This document shows positions 8,829-17,106 of a stretch of DNA of 45,264 nucleotides, one piece after another. The DNA comes from SIG440 sp045646865. GTDB taxonomy: Bacteria > Bacillota > Clostridia > Monoglobales > Monoglobaceae. How positions within the stretch are numbered: position 1 is the first letter of the stretch; each line of letters begins with the position of its first letter. A program made the translations under genes and the position numbers. The stretch is from NCBI GenBank assembly GCA_045646865.1, contig JAZRLM010000005.1, positions 1 to 45,264 on the forward strand, given 5' to 3'. The notes beneath the pieces were generated by a model, which was given only the letters and a program-made list of their open reading frames with translations, was not told where the DNA came from and ran no database searches.

Positions 8829-8993
8829 CGGTGATAGAGTGAAAAATCACGCTATCAGCCTCCGGCGGATTTAATTGCACCGCTGAAGCTTTCGTACTAT
8901 AAATGGTGCGAAACGGTGATGTGCATAATTTCCACTATACGCCTTATCTGCCCTCGATAAGCGTTATATATAATTTTTACATTACTATTTGTG
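8829..8993 (-). repeat. Structured intergenic repeat, copy B
   Basis: Opposite-orientation copy of the element at 19-175. It shares the 21-nt block exactly (8858-8878) and the CACAAATAGTAAT block (8993-8981). The first stem is preserved with different sequence (8939-8948 with 8956-8964, still TTATC/GATAA), and a hairpin adjoining the 21-nt block (8832-8842 with 8847-8857, one mismatch) matches copy A's third stem in position but not sequence. It fills the whole mnmG-rluA gap. The GTG at 8991 that could extend the next gene lies inside the repeat. No coding potential seen. Confidence 0.6.
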
Positions 8994-9005
8994 GGCAGAA
9001 AGGCT

Positions 9006-9914
9006 ATGGAAATTAATATGAAAAAATTTGTTGCAGGCACAAATGATGCAGGGCAAAGACTGGACAAGTATCTATCAAAACTGCTTGTTGGCGCATCAAT
9101 GGGTATGATTTACAAGTGGTTAAGAAAGAAAAGAGTTAAGGTAAACGGAAAAAAGCAGGAGAACGCATATCAACTGCAGGTGGGTGACGTTCTGGAACTT
9201 TACATCAATGATGAATTTTTTGATAAACAACAAGCCCTGCCCGAACATCTTAGCGAAAGTGCAGAACTTGCAGTGGTGTATGAGGATGAAAATATTCTTA
9301 TTGCAGACAAGCCGTCGGGGATGATTGTTCACGGTGAAAAAGGCTCTTTGCTCGATAACATTCAGGCATACCTCTTTCAAAAGGGGGAGTATAACCCATC
9401 GATTGAGCAGACCTTTGCACCAAGCCTTTGCAACCGCATTGACCGCAACACATCGGGTCTTGTAATTGCGGCAAAAAATGCGGCGGCATTAAGAGTTATA
9501 AACGAGAAAATTCGAGGCCGCGAAATAAACAAATATTATCTCCTTAAAGTTGAAAATCCAAATTTGCTTAAAGATAACGGAAAAATTTGCGGTTATACCA
9601 TAAAAAATGAGACAGAGCGAAAGATATATTTTTACGACACCGAGAGGGAAGGTACAAAGTATTGCGAAACCCTATATAAAAAACTGGATGACAAAGGTAA
9701 TGTTGAAGTCCAGCTTTTAACGGGGCGAACACACCAGATTCGTGCAAGCTTTGCTCACATAGGTTGCCCCCTTGTGGGTGATGTGAAGTACGGTGCGCAA
9801 AAAAACGGCGGACGTGACTTCCAACAGCTTCGGGCATATAAGATAGAATTTGATTTCAATACCACGACGAGCGAGTTTGACTACCTTAACGGCAAGGTAA
9901 TTGAAAAAAGATAA
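9006..9914 (+). CDS. RluA-family pseudouridine synthase (RluC/RluD type)
   Basis: Protein of about 302 residues. An N-terminal S4 RNA-binding domain (GQRLDKYLSKLL to VGDVLELYI) is followed by the RluA catalytic domain. The catalytic aspartate motif reads NRIDRNTSGLVIAAKN, with the Asp that attacks the uridine ring, and the C-terminal family motif LTGRTHQIRASFAHIGCPLVGD is present. RluC/RluD enzymes convert defined 23S rRNA uridines to pseudouridine; the site cannot be told from sequence. Starts at ATG 9006 or ATG 9018 are both possible; AAAGG precedes the first closely. The GTG at 8991 is disfavoured because it is inside a repeat. addA begins 12 bp downstream. Confidence 0.85.
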   Translation: MEINMKKFVAGTNDAGQRLDKYLSKLLVGASMGMIYKWLRKKRVKVNGKKQENAYQLQVGDVLELYINDEFFDKQQALPEHLSESAELAVVYEDENILIADKPSGMIVHGEKGSLLDNIQAYLFQKGEYNPSIEQTFAPSLCNRIDRNTSGLVIAAKNAAALRVINEKIRGREINKYYLLKVENPNLLKDNGKICGYTIKNETERKIYFYDTEREGTKYCETLYKKLDDKGNVEVQLLTGRTHQIRASFAHIGCPLVGDVKYGAQKNGGRDFQQLRAYKIEFDFNTTTSEFDYLNGKVIEKR

Positions 9915-9926
9915 GAGGTAAATGAT

Positions 9927-12900
9927 ATGGGTTGGACACCGCAGCAACAGGAGGCAATTGAATATCGCGGCAAAAATATTTTGCTGGCAGCTGCCGCAGG
10001 CTCGGGCAAGACTGCGGTTCTTGTTCAGCGCATAATTGAGCTGATTACCAGAGATAATGTTTCGGTAAACGAGCTTCTTGTGCTGACTTTTACCGATGCA
10101 GCGGCAGGGGAAATGCGAGAAAAAATCAAAAAGGCAATTTACAAGGCATTAAGTGAAAACCCCGAAAATCAGCATCTGCAAAAGCAGAGATTGCTTATTC
10201 ACTCGGCAAATATTTCAACAATACACTCATTTTGTCTTAATCTGCTGAAGAACAATATACATATGACAGAATTGCCCGTGGATTTTACCCTTGCAGGCGA
10301 GCTTGAAAACAAAATTATGATAAAAGAAGCACTTAATAATGTGCTTGAAAGATATTACAGAAAAATCGACAAGGATTCATCCTTTGCAAATCTGGTTACA
10401 GGTTACGGCGGTATAAAAAACGATAACGACCTGCGTGAAACTGTGACAAAACTTCACGAATTCAGCCGCAGTATGCCCTATCCTGCAAAATGGCTTGGCG
10501 ATGCGGTGAAACCCTTCAAAGAAACTGCAAAAACGGGAAAGCTCGGGTCATCAGTATGGCAAAGTTCTGTAAAGAATTTTGCTGAAAAGTCCCGTGACGA
10601 GCTTTTTGAAATATACAGACAAATTCTTAAAGATATTGACGATAATTTAGATAGCGACCATCCGTACAAAAAGTCATATGAAACCGAGGCTGAAAAGTTC
10701 CGTCTTGCTTTTTCGCATATGGATACAGACGATTATTCATCGGTGCGTGATGGGGTATACAGTATATCCTTTGACACAATCAGGGGCAAAACCAAGCCTG
10801 AGCCCGAGGTAAAAATGGTTCAGGAAAGAATAGGTGCATTGCGCGAATTGGCAAAGACTATAACCAAGGAGCTTCAGGCGGTTTGTTCGAGTGATATTGA
10901 TACTGTGACACTGCGCATAAAAAACACCTATCCGATGGTGCGGACACTAAAGAATATAGTTTTGATGCTTGACAGAAGCTATATAAGGATGAAAAGGTCA
11001 AAGAGCCTTCTTGACTTTAACGACCTTGAACATCAGTCTCTTGATTTGCTTACCGACAGTTTCGGTAATGCAACAGAGGTTGCTGAAAAGGTGCGCGAGA
11101 AATATAAATACATTCTTGTTGACGAATATCAGGACACCAACAATGTTCAGGATATGATTTTCCGCACGGTTTCCCGTGATAATTCCAATATATTTATGGT
11201 GGGCGACCTTAAGCAGAGTATTTACAAGTTCCGCAATGCGGTGCCAAAACTGTTTTCGGATAAATACGAGCTTTATGACGGTGATGACGAAAAAGGCCAC
11301 CTGATACGGCTTTTCAGGAATTTCAGAAGCCGCCACGCAGTTGTTGATACGGTGAACTATGTTTTCAGCCGTATTATGTCTCCCGAGGTGGGGGATATAA
11401 ACTATACAGAGGATGAGTATCTTGTTCAGGGAGCAATTCCCTATAATGAGCACACAGACACACCGTTGTGCAGTACAGAATTTCACCTTATCAGCCGTGA
11501 TACCAAGGACGAAACCCGTTTTGACGGCGAGGAGAAGTTTGAACTTGAAGCAAGAGTTGCCGCAGACCGCATAAAGGATTTGATAGGTGGCGGCATGCAG
11601 GTTTTTGATAAAGAGACCGAAGAAATGCGCCCGATAAGATATCGTGATATTGTTATACTGATGCGCAAGACCAAGGACATAGCGCCTGTTTTTGAAAGGG
11701 TGTTTGCAGAAAGCGGTATCCCTGTTTATTCGGATGTGGGGCACAGTTATCTTGGTTCCCTTGAAATACAGACTGTTCTGGCATTCTTGCAGATTATTGA
11801 CAATCCGCGTCAGGACATACCTCTTATTGCGGTTATGCGCTCGCCTATGTGGGGCTTTACCCCTGCACATCTGGCCAAGATGCGAAGCAAATGCCGTGAG
11901 GGTTGCTTTTATGACGTGGTCATTCACGCAAAAGAGATGGGTGATGAAAAGGCAGAGGAATTTATCTGCGCCCTTGACAGATTGCGCCGTATGGCAGAAA
12001 ATTCAGGAGTTGACAGGCTGATTTACAGCATATACTATGATTTTGGATACTATGCGTATGTGGGGTCTTTAAGTTCGGGAAGAGAACGTCAGGCAAACCT
12101 GCGGGTCCTTATGGAACGTGCTACCGAGTTTGAACACACCAAAATGAGCGGTCTGTTCAGCTTTATGAATTATATTGATACAATGATTACCGAAGAAAAG
12201 GATATGACACCAGCAAAGGCATTTGGCGAGGGCGATGATGTTGTGCGTCTGATGAGTATTCACAAGTCAAAGGGTTTGGAGTTCCCCGTTGTGGTGCTTG
12301 CTTGCACGGCAAATAAGTTTAACACAACAGATGTATCAAGGCCTATTGTATGGGACGAAAATCAGGGTATCGGAATGGAATATGTTGACACCCGTATGCG
12401 TGTGAGATACCCTACACTTTCAAAAACTGTGGTGGGTATGAAAATTAAAAAGGATATGATTTCCGAAGAGATGCGGCTTTTGTATGTAGCTCTTACCCGT
12501 GCCCGTGAAAAGCTGATTATTATCGCAAACTACCGCGGCAACGAATCTGTTTTCAAAAAGATTATACGCTATGCCGACGGCAGTATTCCAAAGGCTTTTA
12601 TACGAAGCAGAAATAACTATCGCGAATGGTTGGTGGCGGCATTTTTGTCCCATCCCGATGCGGTTGAACTGCGGAACTTTTGTGATGTGCCCGAAAGTGC
12701 GGCAGACAAATGTGCAAGCTTTGATTTAAAGACCTTTGTGTATGAATATGCAGATGAAGTTCCTGAAATAAGCCCGACAAGTGCTGACAAGACCGAGCAG
12801 ATAGAGCAAAATTTTGCCGACATTTCGGTTCAGGTCAAAGAACGGCTTTTATACACATATTCCAATGACTTGGGTTGTCGCCTGCCTGTTAAACTGTCGG

Positions 12901-13514
12901 TCAGCGAGGTTAAAAGAATGCAGGCCGAGGAGGCGGAGTATGTTCCGCTTATTGAGCCGTTGCGGAATTCCGAAATGATTGAACTTGGTGAAATGAGCGG
13001 TGCCGAGCGCGGAACGGTTGTACATTTTGTTATGCAATGGCTGAACCCACGTGAAATAAATTCTGCCGAAGATGTTAAAACAAATATTGACAAAATGATT
13101 TTAGAAAATGTTATAACCAAGGCTCAGGGCGAGGTTGTCGATTGCCGCAAGGTGGCGGAATTCTTTGCAAGTGAAATCGGACAAAGGATGAAAAAGGCAA
13201 CAAGGTGCGAAAGAGAATTCAGCTTTTACACACGCGAAAGTGCTGATGAAATCTATGGCGTGGGTGTCCAAGGTGACATTTTACTTCAGGGTACGATAGA
13301 CTGCTTCTTTGTTCAAGATGACGGCACGGTGGTTCTTCTTGATTACAAGACAGACAGGGCAAAAACAAGAGATGCTGCAGAAATTGCGGCAGAGAAGTAT
13401 GATGTTCAGATGAAATATTACAAACGGGCGCTTGCTGATATTTTAGGCAAAGAACCCGATGAAACTTATCTTTATTTTATGGATTGCGGTGAGTTTATTG
13501 CCGCAGAAAAGTGA
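9927..13514 (+). CDS. addA: ATP-dependent helicase/nuclease subunit AddA
   Basis: Protein of 1195 residues, typical AddA size. UvrD-type helicase motifs are in order: Walker A AAAGSGKTAVL (about 21-31), Walker B VDEYQDTN (about 399-406), GDLKQSIYKFR, the motif-V stretch LMSIHKSKGLEFPVVVLA (about 773-790) and LLYVALTRAREKLII. The C-terminal RecB-type nuclease domain has GTIDCFF and LLDYKTD near residue 1140. AddAB processes double-strand breaks for RecA loading. Unusually, addB, normally directly upstream, is absent: the upstream neighbour is an rRNA pseudouridine synthase. The next gene starts 10 bp after the stop. Confidence 0.95.
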   Translation: MGWTPQQQEAIEYRGKNILLAAAAGSGKTAVLVQRIIELITRDNVSVNELLVLTFTDAAAGEMREKIKKAIYKALSENPENQHLQKQRLLIHSANISTIHSFCLNLLKNNIHMTELPVDFTLAGELENKIMIKEALNNVLERYYRKIDKDSSFANLVTGYGGIKNDNDLRETVTKLHEFSRSMPYPAKWLGDAVKPFKETAKTGKLGSSVWQSSVKNFAEKSRDELFEIYRQILKDIDDNLDSDHPYKKSYETEAEKFRLAFSHMDTDDYSSVRDGVYSISFDTIRGKTKPEPEVKMVQERIGALRELAKTITKELQAVCSSDIDTVTLRIKNTYPMVRTLKNIVLMLDRSYIRMKRSKSLLDFNDLEHQSLDLLTDSFGNATEVAEKVREKYKYILVDEYQDTNNVQDMIFRTVSRDNSNIFMVGDLKQSIYKFRNAVPKLFSDKYELYDGDDEKGHLIRLFRNFRSRHAVVDTVNYVFSRIMSPEVGDINYTEDEYLVQGAIPYNEHTDTPLCSTEFHLISRDTKDETRFDGEEKFELEARVAADRIKDLIGGGMQVFDKETEEMRPIRYRDIVILMRKTKDIAPVFERVFAESGIPVYSDVGHSYLGSLEIQTVLAFLQIIDNPRQDIPLIAVMRSPMWGFTPAHLAKMRSKCREGCFYDVVIHAKEMGDEKAEEFICALDRLRRMAENSGVDRLIYSIYYDFGYYAYVGSLSSGRERQANLRVLMERATEFEHTKMSGLFSFMNYIDTMITEEKDMTPAKAFGEGDDVVRLMSIHKSKGLEFPVVVLACTANKFNTTDVSRPIVWDENQGIGMEYVDTRMRVRYPTLSKTVVGMKIKKDMISEEMRLLYVALTRAREKLIIIANYRGNESVFKKIIRYADGSIPKAFIRSRNNYREWLVAAFLSHPDAVELRNFCDVPESAADKCASFDLKTFVYEYADEVPEISPTSADKTEQIEQNFADISVQVKERLLYTYSNDLGCRLPVKLSVSEVKRMQAEEAEYVPLIEPLRNSEMIELGEMSGAERGTVVHFVMQWLNPREINSAEDVKTNIDKMILENVITKAQGEVVDCRKVAEFFASEIGQRMKKATRCEREFSFYTRESADEIYGVGVQGDILLQGTIDCFFVQDDGTVVLLDYKTDRAKTRDAAEIAAEKYDVQMKYYKRALADILGKEPDETYLYFMDCGEFIAAEK

Positions 13515-13524
13515 GGTGGAAGGT

Positions 13525-14667
13525 ATGCGGGCATTGATTTTTACTGTAACAACAGGGCAGGGGCACAATCAGGTTGCCAAGGTTCTGTGGGACAATTTGC
13601 AGGGAAACGGTGTTGAAACGTTGTTGGTTGATGCATTTGAATATATTACCCCAATGCTTAAGGATGCTATAAATCAAGGGTATCTTGTATCAACCAAGAG
13701 AATACCCAGAATTTATGCCAAAGGCTATCGGATGCTTGAAAAACGAGATGCTGAAAGTCACGAGAGTTTGCTTGCAAGGATGCTTAACGGGGTTCTGGCG
13801 CGGAAACTTATCAAGTGCGTAGAAGATTTTCAGCCCGATGTGATTGTTTGCACCCATGTTTTTGCCGCAATTATGGTGAGTTATGTGACTAACAAACTAA
13901 ATCATAAAATAAAAACGGTGGGGATTGTTACCGACTTTACCATGCATCCTTATTGGGAGGATGCCCATATGGACTATTATATAACAGCCAGCGAGCTTCT
14001 TAATAATCAGGCTTATAAAAAAGGAATTACCCCTGATGAGATTGTTCCCATAGGGATTCCGATAAACCCGAAGTTTGCCACTAAAAACGAGAAGACTTAT
14101 GCAAGGTCGTTTCTTGGAATTGACGATAAAAAAACCATTCTTGTTATGAGTGGCAGTATGGGCTTTGGCAAAATCGCTAATATGATTAAAAAACTTGACA
14201 GATCGGACATTGATTTTCAGATTATTTCGGTTTGCGGATACAATGAAAGGTTAAAACAGAAAATTGATAAAACCCAGTTCCGCCACAAAGTATACAATTA
14301 TGGCTTTACGGATAAGGTTGATTTGCTTATGGATGCATCCGACTGTATTGTTACCAAGCCGGGCGGACTTACCACTAGCGAGGCGTTGGCAAAGGGATTG
14401 CCTATGATAATTGCAAACCCCATACCTGGTCAGGAAGACAGAAACGAAGAATTTTTGCTTAACAACGGAGCGGCAATTAAAATAAGTCCTACCTTCCCCA
14501 TTGACGAAGCGCTGTTTACCATTTTTTCAACAGATGTAAGGCTTAAAAGTATGCGTGATATGGTGGAGGTTTTGGGCAAACCCAATTCAACAAGAGATTT
14601 TGTAGATTTTATTTTAAAAATAGGTAGTATAAACGATAAGGAGACAAGCTATGAAAAAGATTGCTAA
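13525..14667 (+). CDS. MGDG synthase/UgtP-like diacylglycerol glycosyltransferase
   Basis: Protein of 380 residues from an ATG preceded by GAGGTGGAAGG; an ORF extension back into addA has no ribosome site. The N-terminal domain has the MGDG-synthase glycine-rich motif TVTTGQGHNQVAKVL (about 6-20). The C-terminal GT28/GT-B domain has VMSGSMGFGKI and the sugar-nucleotide site KPGGLTTSEALAKGLPMI followed by PGQEDRNEEFL. Relatives add glucose or galactose from UDP-sugar to diacylglycerol, making glycolipids and lipoteichoic-acid anchors at the cytoplasmic membrane face. The exact sugar is not predictable. It overlaps the next gene by 17 bp. Confidence 0.87.
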   Translation: MRALIFTVTTGQGHNQVAKVLWDNLQGNGVETLLVDAFEYITPMLKDAINQGYLVSTKRIPRIYAKGYRMLEKRDAESHESLLARMLNGVLARKLIKCVEDFQPDVIVCTHVFAAIMVSYVTNKLNHKIKTVGIVTDFTMHPYWEDAHMDYYITASELLNNQAYKKGITPDEIVPIGIPINPKFATKNEKTYARSFLGIDDKKTILVMSGSMGFGKIANMIKKLDRSDIDFQIISVCGYNERLKQKIDKTQFRHKVYNYGFTDKVDLLMDASDCIVTKPGGLTTSEALAKGLPMIIANPIPGQEDRNEEFLLNNGAAIKISPTFPIDEALFTIFSTDVRLKSMRDMVEVLGKPNSTRDFVDFILKIGSINDKETSYEKDC

Positions 14668-15157
14668 ATTTGAAAAGGTAAGCCGTGAGCAGTTTGTTCT
14701 TGGCTGGATGGAAGCATTTAATACAGGCATCGGTATGTACGATGCATATGACGAGGTAAAGTTGCCAAAGCGTGCAACCACAGGCTCGGCAGGCTATGAT
14801 TTTTATTCACTTGTGGATGTGGAACTGCAACCTGGCGAAACCGTAACCATGGCAACAGGCGTTCGTGTTAAGATAGAAGAGGGCTGGGTGCTTAAGGTTT
14901 ATCCCAGAAGCGGTATGGGTTTTAAATACCGTCTGCAGCTTAATAATACGGTTGGTATTATTGACAGCGACTATTATTATTCAGACAACGAGGGTCACAT
15001 TTTTATTAAAATTACCAATGATTCGCGCGAGGGCAAAACTCTTACCATACATCAGGGCGATGCCTTTGCCCAGGGCGTTTTTGTTGAATACGGAATCACC
15101 ATTGATGACGATGCAACCGAGGTCAGAAACGGCGGTTTTGGTTCAACATCAAGATAG
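14651..15157 (+). CDS. dut: dUTP diphosphatase (dUTPase)
   Basis: Protein of 168 residues with all five trimeric-dUTPase motifs: ATTGSAGYDFYSL (motif 1), YPRSGMGFKY (motif 2), NTVGIIDSDYY with the catalytic Asp (motif 3), HQGDAFAQGVFV (motif 4) and GGFGSTSR at the C-terminus (motif 5). It hydrolyses dUTP to dUMP and pyrophosphate, keeping uracil out of DNA and feeding dTMP synthesis. AAGGAG lies ahead of the ATG inside the preceding gene. The N-terminal 40 residues are slightly longer than in the shortest dUTPases. A phage origin is possible for dut genes in general, but nothing phage-like adjoins. Confidence 0.92.
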   Translation: MKKIAKFEKVSREQFVLGWMEAFNTGIGMYDAYDEVKLPKRATTGSAGYDFYSLVDVELQPGETVTMATGVRVKIEEGWVLKVYPRSGMGFKYRLQLNNTVGIIDSDYYYSDNEGHIFIKITNDSREGKTLTIHQGDAFAQGVFVEYGITIDDDATEVRNGGFGSTSR

Positions 15158-15199
15158 GCTCAGGGCTGATAATATTCAAGCTGTTTTATTTAAAAAACA

Positions 15200-15228
15200 T
15201 TGACATTAATGTTAATATGTGTTATTAT
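15200..15228 (+). promoter_or_regulatory. Promoter of the riboswitch-antiporter unit
   Basis: TTGACA (15200-15205) and TATTAT (15223-15228) are separated by 17 nt. Predicted transcription starts near 15235, just ahead of the aptamer. Confidence 0.75.
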
Positions 15229-15235
15229 ACTTTTT

Positions 15236-15377
15236 AATAAAAGGGAGTAATTTGCGGATTGTCCGTCTGTGCTTGCGTCAGTACATTTCTTTTGAAATCG
15301 CGGGCACGGCACTTATGCAGTTGTGGTGTAATGAGACTTTTATTGTGTTTTGTCACAATAAAGGTCTTTTCTTTTTC
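15236..15377 (+). promoter_or_regulatory. yybP-ykoY-type (manganese) riboswitch
   Basis: The leader has the landmarks of the yybP-ykoY aptamer: the 5' GGGAGTA strand (15243-15249), the internal loop CGTCAGTACA (15276-15285), further hairpins, and the closing GAGAC strand (15333-15337). GAGAC overlaps the 5' arm of a terminator hairpin, giving mutually exclusive structures. In studied examples Mn2+ stabilises the aptamer and turns expression on. The downstream gene is a CaCA-family cation antiporter, one of the gene classes this motif controls. The call rests on visual motif matching. Confidence 0.75.
15334..15376 (+). terminator. Riboswitch expression-platform terminator
   Basis: A 14-bp stem (15334-15347 with 15354-15367, one G-U pair) is followed by TTTTCTTTTTC. 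Its 5' arm begins within the aptamer's closing strand, so ligand binding should prevent it forming. Confidence 0.8.
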
Positions 15378-15423
15378 AAAAGGCTGACAACACAAAATCC
15401 CAAAAGGAAAAGGAGATGTTTTT

Positions 15424-16389
15424 ATGTTAATTCCGGTTTTATTGTTTATAGCAGGACTTGTTTTGCTCATCAAGGGTGGTGACTGGTTTGTAGATGGCGC
15501 AACAGGTATTGCACACAGATTTCATATTCCAGAAATTCTGATTGGTGCAACGGTTGTCTCTATCGGTACTACCTTGCCTGAAGTTATGGTGTCTGCAGGG
15601 GCGGCTCTCAGCGGGCATGGTGAAATAGCATATGGTAATGCTATTGGCTCGATTATATGCAACACATCACTCATTGCCGCTATTACAATCGCTATCCGTC
15701 CGGGTATGGTAAATCGCAAACCTCTTATATTGGCAGTGACCTTCTTTTTTATCGCTGCGGTGTTTTATTCGGCGATTGCTTACCTTACAGGATATTTTTC
15801 CAGAACAGTAGGTGCTGCTTTAATTTCAATCTTTATAGTGTATATGATAATTTCTGTTTTGCAGGCAAAGAAAAGTCTGGCAGAAAAGCACGAGGAGGAA
15901 GGAACAAAGGTTGAAGGTTCTTTGTGGAAGGAACTGATTCTGCTTATTATAGGAGCGGCAGTTATTGCGGTTGGCGCTGATTTGCTCGTTGACAATGGAA
16001 CCATTATAGCGCAGATGCTTGGCGTTCCTGAATCTGTAATAGCTCTGACCTTTGTGGCTCTGGGAACATCACTTCCTGAGCTTGTTACAGCGGTAACGTC
16101 GTTGATAAAAGGTCACAGCGCATTGTCACTTGGCAACATTATCGGCGCAAATCTCTTTAATCTTGTGCTTGTAAGCGGTGTGTCAACTGTGCTTTCTCCA
16201 TTCCCTGTACCCAACAGTTCACAGGTGTTTGGAGTTAATACTTCACTTGCGGTAGAAATTCCTGTTATGTTTTTGGTGATGTCGCTGCTTGTGTTCCCTG
16301 CGTTGATACGGGGTAAGCTTTCCAGAACTCAGGGTATACTTTTACTTGGAATATATGCAGCATTTTGTGTGTTCCAGTTTGCTATGTAG
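15424..16389 (+). CDS. CaCA-family calcium/sodium (cation) antiporter, YrbG type
   Basis: Integral membrane protein of 321 residues with about ten hydrophobic segments and the two inverted alpha-repeats of the Na+/Ca2+ exchanger superfamily: IGTTLPEVMVSAGAALSG with GNAIGSIICN in the first half and LGTSLPELVTAVTSLIKG with GNIIGANLFN in the second. The conserved acidic residues of both repeats are present. AGGAG lies 8 nt before the ATG. Control by a yybP-ykoY-type leader suggests the physiological substrate may be Mn2+ export rather than, or in addition to, Ca2+; that is inference. A terminator follows at 16399-16438. Confidence 0.9.
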   Translation: MLIPVLLFIAGLVLLIKGGDWFVDGATGIAHRFHIPEILIGATVVSIGTTLPEVMVSAGAALSGHGEIAYGNAIGSIICNTSLIAAITIAIRPGMVNRKPLILAVTFFFIAAVFYSAIAYLTGYFSRTVGAALISIFIVYMIISVLQAKKSLAEKHEEEGTKVEGSLWKELILLIIGAAVIAVGADLLVDNGTIIAQMLGVPESVIALTFVALGTSLPELVTAVTSLIKGHSALSLGNIIGANLFNLVLVSGVSTVLSPFPVPNSSQVFGVNTSLAVEIPVMFLVMSLLVFPALIRGKLSRTQGILLLGIYAAFCVFQFAM

Positions 16390-16398
16390 TGTAATTTT

Positions 16399-16438
16399 AA
16401 TCCTGCGGAGTCTGTTACGGATTTTCCCAGGATTTTTA
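16399..16438 (+). terminator. Terminator after the cation antiporter
   Basis: AATCCTG (16399-16405) pairs with CAGGATT (16428-16434), with further weak pairing inside, followed by TTTTTAATT. It lies 10 bp past the antiporter stop, between it and the IS256 remnant. Confidence 0.6.
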
Positions 16439-16469
16439 ATTATAGATATTGATAACCCGGACAAAAAAG

Positions 16470-16998
16470 GTATTGCATCAATGAAAACAATAGGATATAC
16501 CTTAGATAGTAGTCTTTGCTGCCATTCTTCGATTTGAGGAAGTATTTTGTTAGTAACTGCTGTTACCATACTTTTACTTACCTCAAATCCGTAAATATCT
16601 TCAACAATGTCTGAATTCTGTCTTGTTGTCATACCTTTTGCTGACATTGCGATGATTTTCTGTTCAATTGCTGATATGTCTTTCTTGCGCTTTGGTACGA
16701 TTTGGGGGTCAAAATCTCCGTCACGGTCTTGTGGAACATCAATAGGTATTTTGGCATAGGAGCAGCGCAGGGTTTTGTGTTTTACGCCGTTTCTGCAATC
16801 AGGATTATTACTGCGCTCGTATTCTTCGTAACCAAGATGTTCGTCAAGCTCAGCTTTCATCATTTCCTGAATTGTTCCGCCAAGGAGATCCTTTAACGCT
16901 TCCTGAATATCTTCCGCTGTTTTAATGTCATGTTCCTGAATTAAACCGGCTATGATATTCTTTTTTCCTTTACTCATTTGTTCTCTTCTTTTTGCCAT
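16470..16998 (-). pseudogene. Truncated IS256-family transposase
   Basis: The first roughly 176 residues match an IS256-type mutator transposase: MSKGKKNIIAGLI, DLLGGTIQEMMKAELDEHLGY, FDPQIVPKRKKDISAIEQKI and GMTTRQNSDIVEDIYG are recognisable, ending at PIVFIDAI, the segment that carries the first catalytic Asp. After that the frame runs into unrelated sequence and stops at 16342. Family members are about 400 residues, so more than half, including the remaining DDE residues, is missing. The start codon keeps a good AGGAGG site. It cannot encode an active enzyme. Confidence 0.88.
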
Positions 16999-17070
16999 AA
17001 AAAATTCCTCCTATGATATTTTTATTCTACCATAGAAGGAATTAATTTTACAGACTTTTTCTCGCACTCT
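16470..17070 (-). mobile_element. IS256-family insertion sequence remnant
   Basis: The transposase 5' end and upstream leader are kept, with a probable outer terminal repeat near 17045-17070 (minus-strand GAGAAAAAGTCTGTAAAATT). No matching inverted repeat is seen on the other side, where the sequence ends abruptly about 30 bp past the antiporter terminator. This fits a deletion of the distal half. The element lies downstream of cysK and the antiporter and disrupts neither. Confidence 0.75.
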
Positions 17071-17106
17071 CGTTGATACATTCAAAACCGTTCCATAAAT
17101 CTTTTG

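Noticed and set aside
10998..11927. 309-codon minus-strand ORF inside addA
   Set aside because: It is antisense to conserved helicase motifs and has no recognisable domain or ribosome site.
13459..13524. Extension of the diacylglycerol glycosyltransferase into addA
   Set aside because: The extension is out-of-frame addA sequence without a ribosome site; the ATG at 13525 has a strong one.
15219..15482. ORF covering the antiporter leader
   Set aside because: It spans the riboswitch and terminator and runs out of frame into the antiporter gene.
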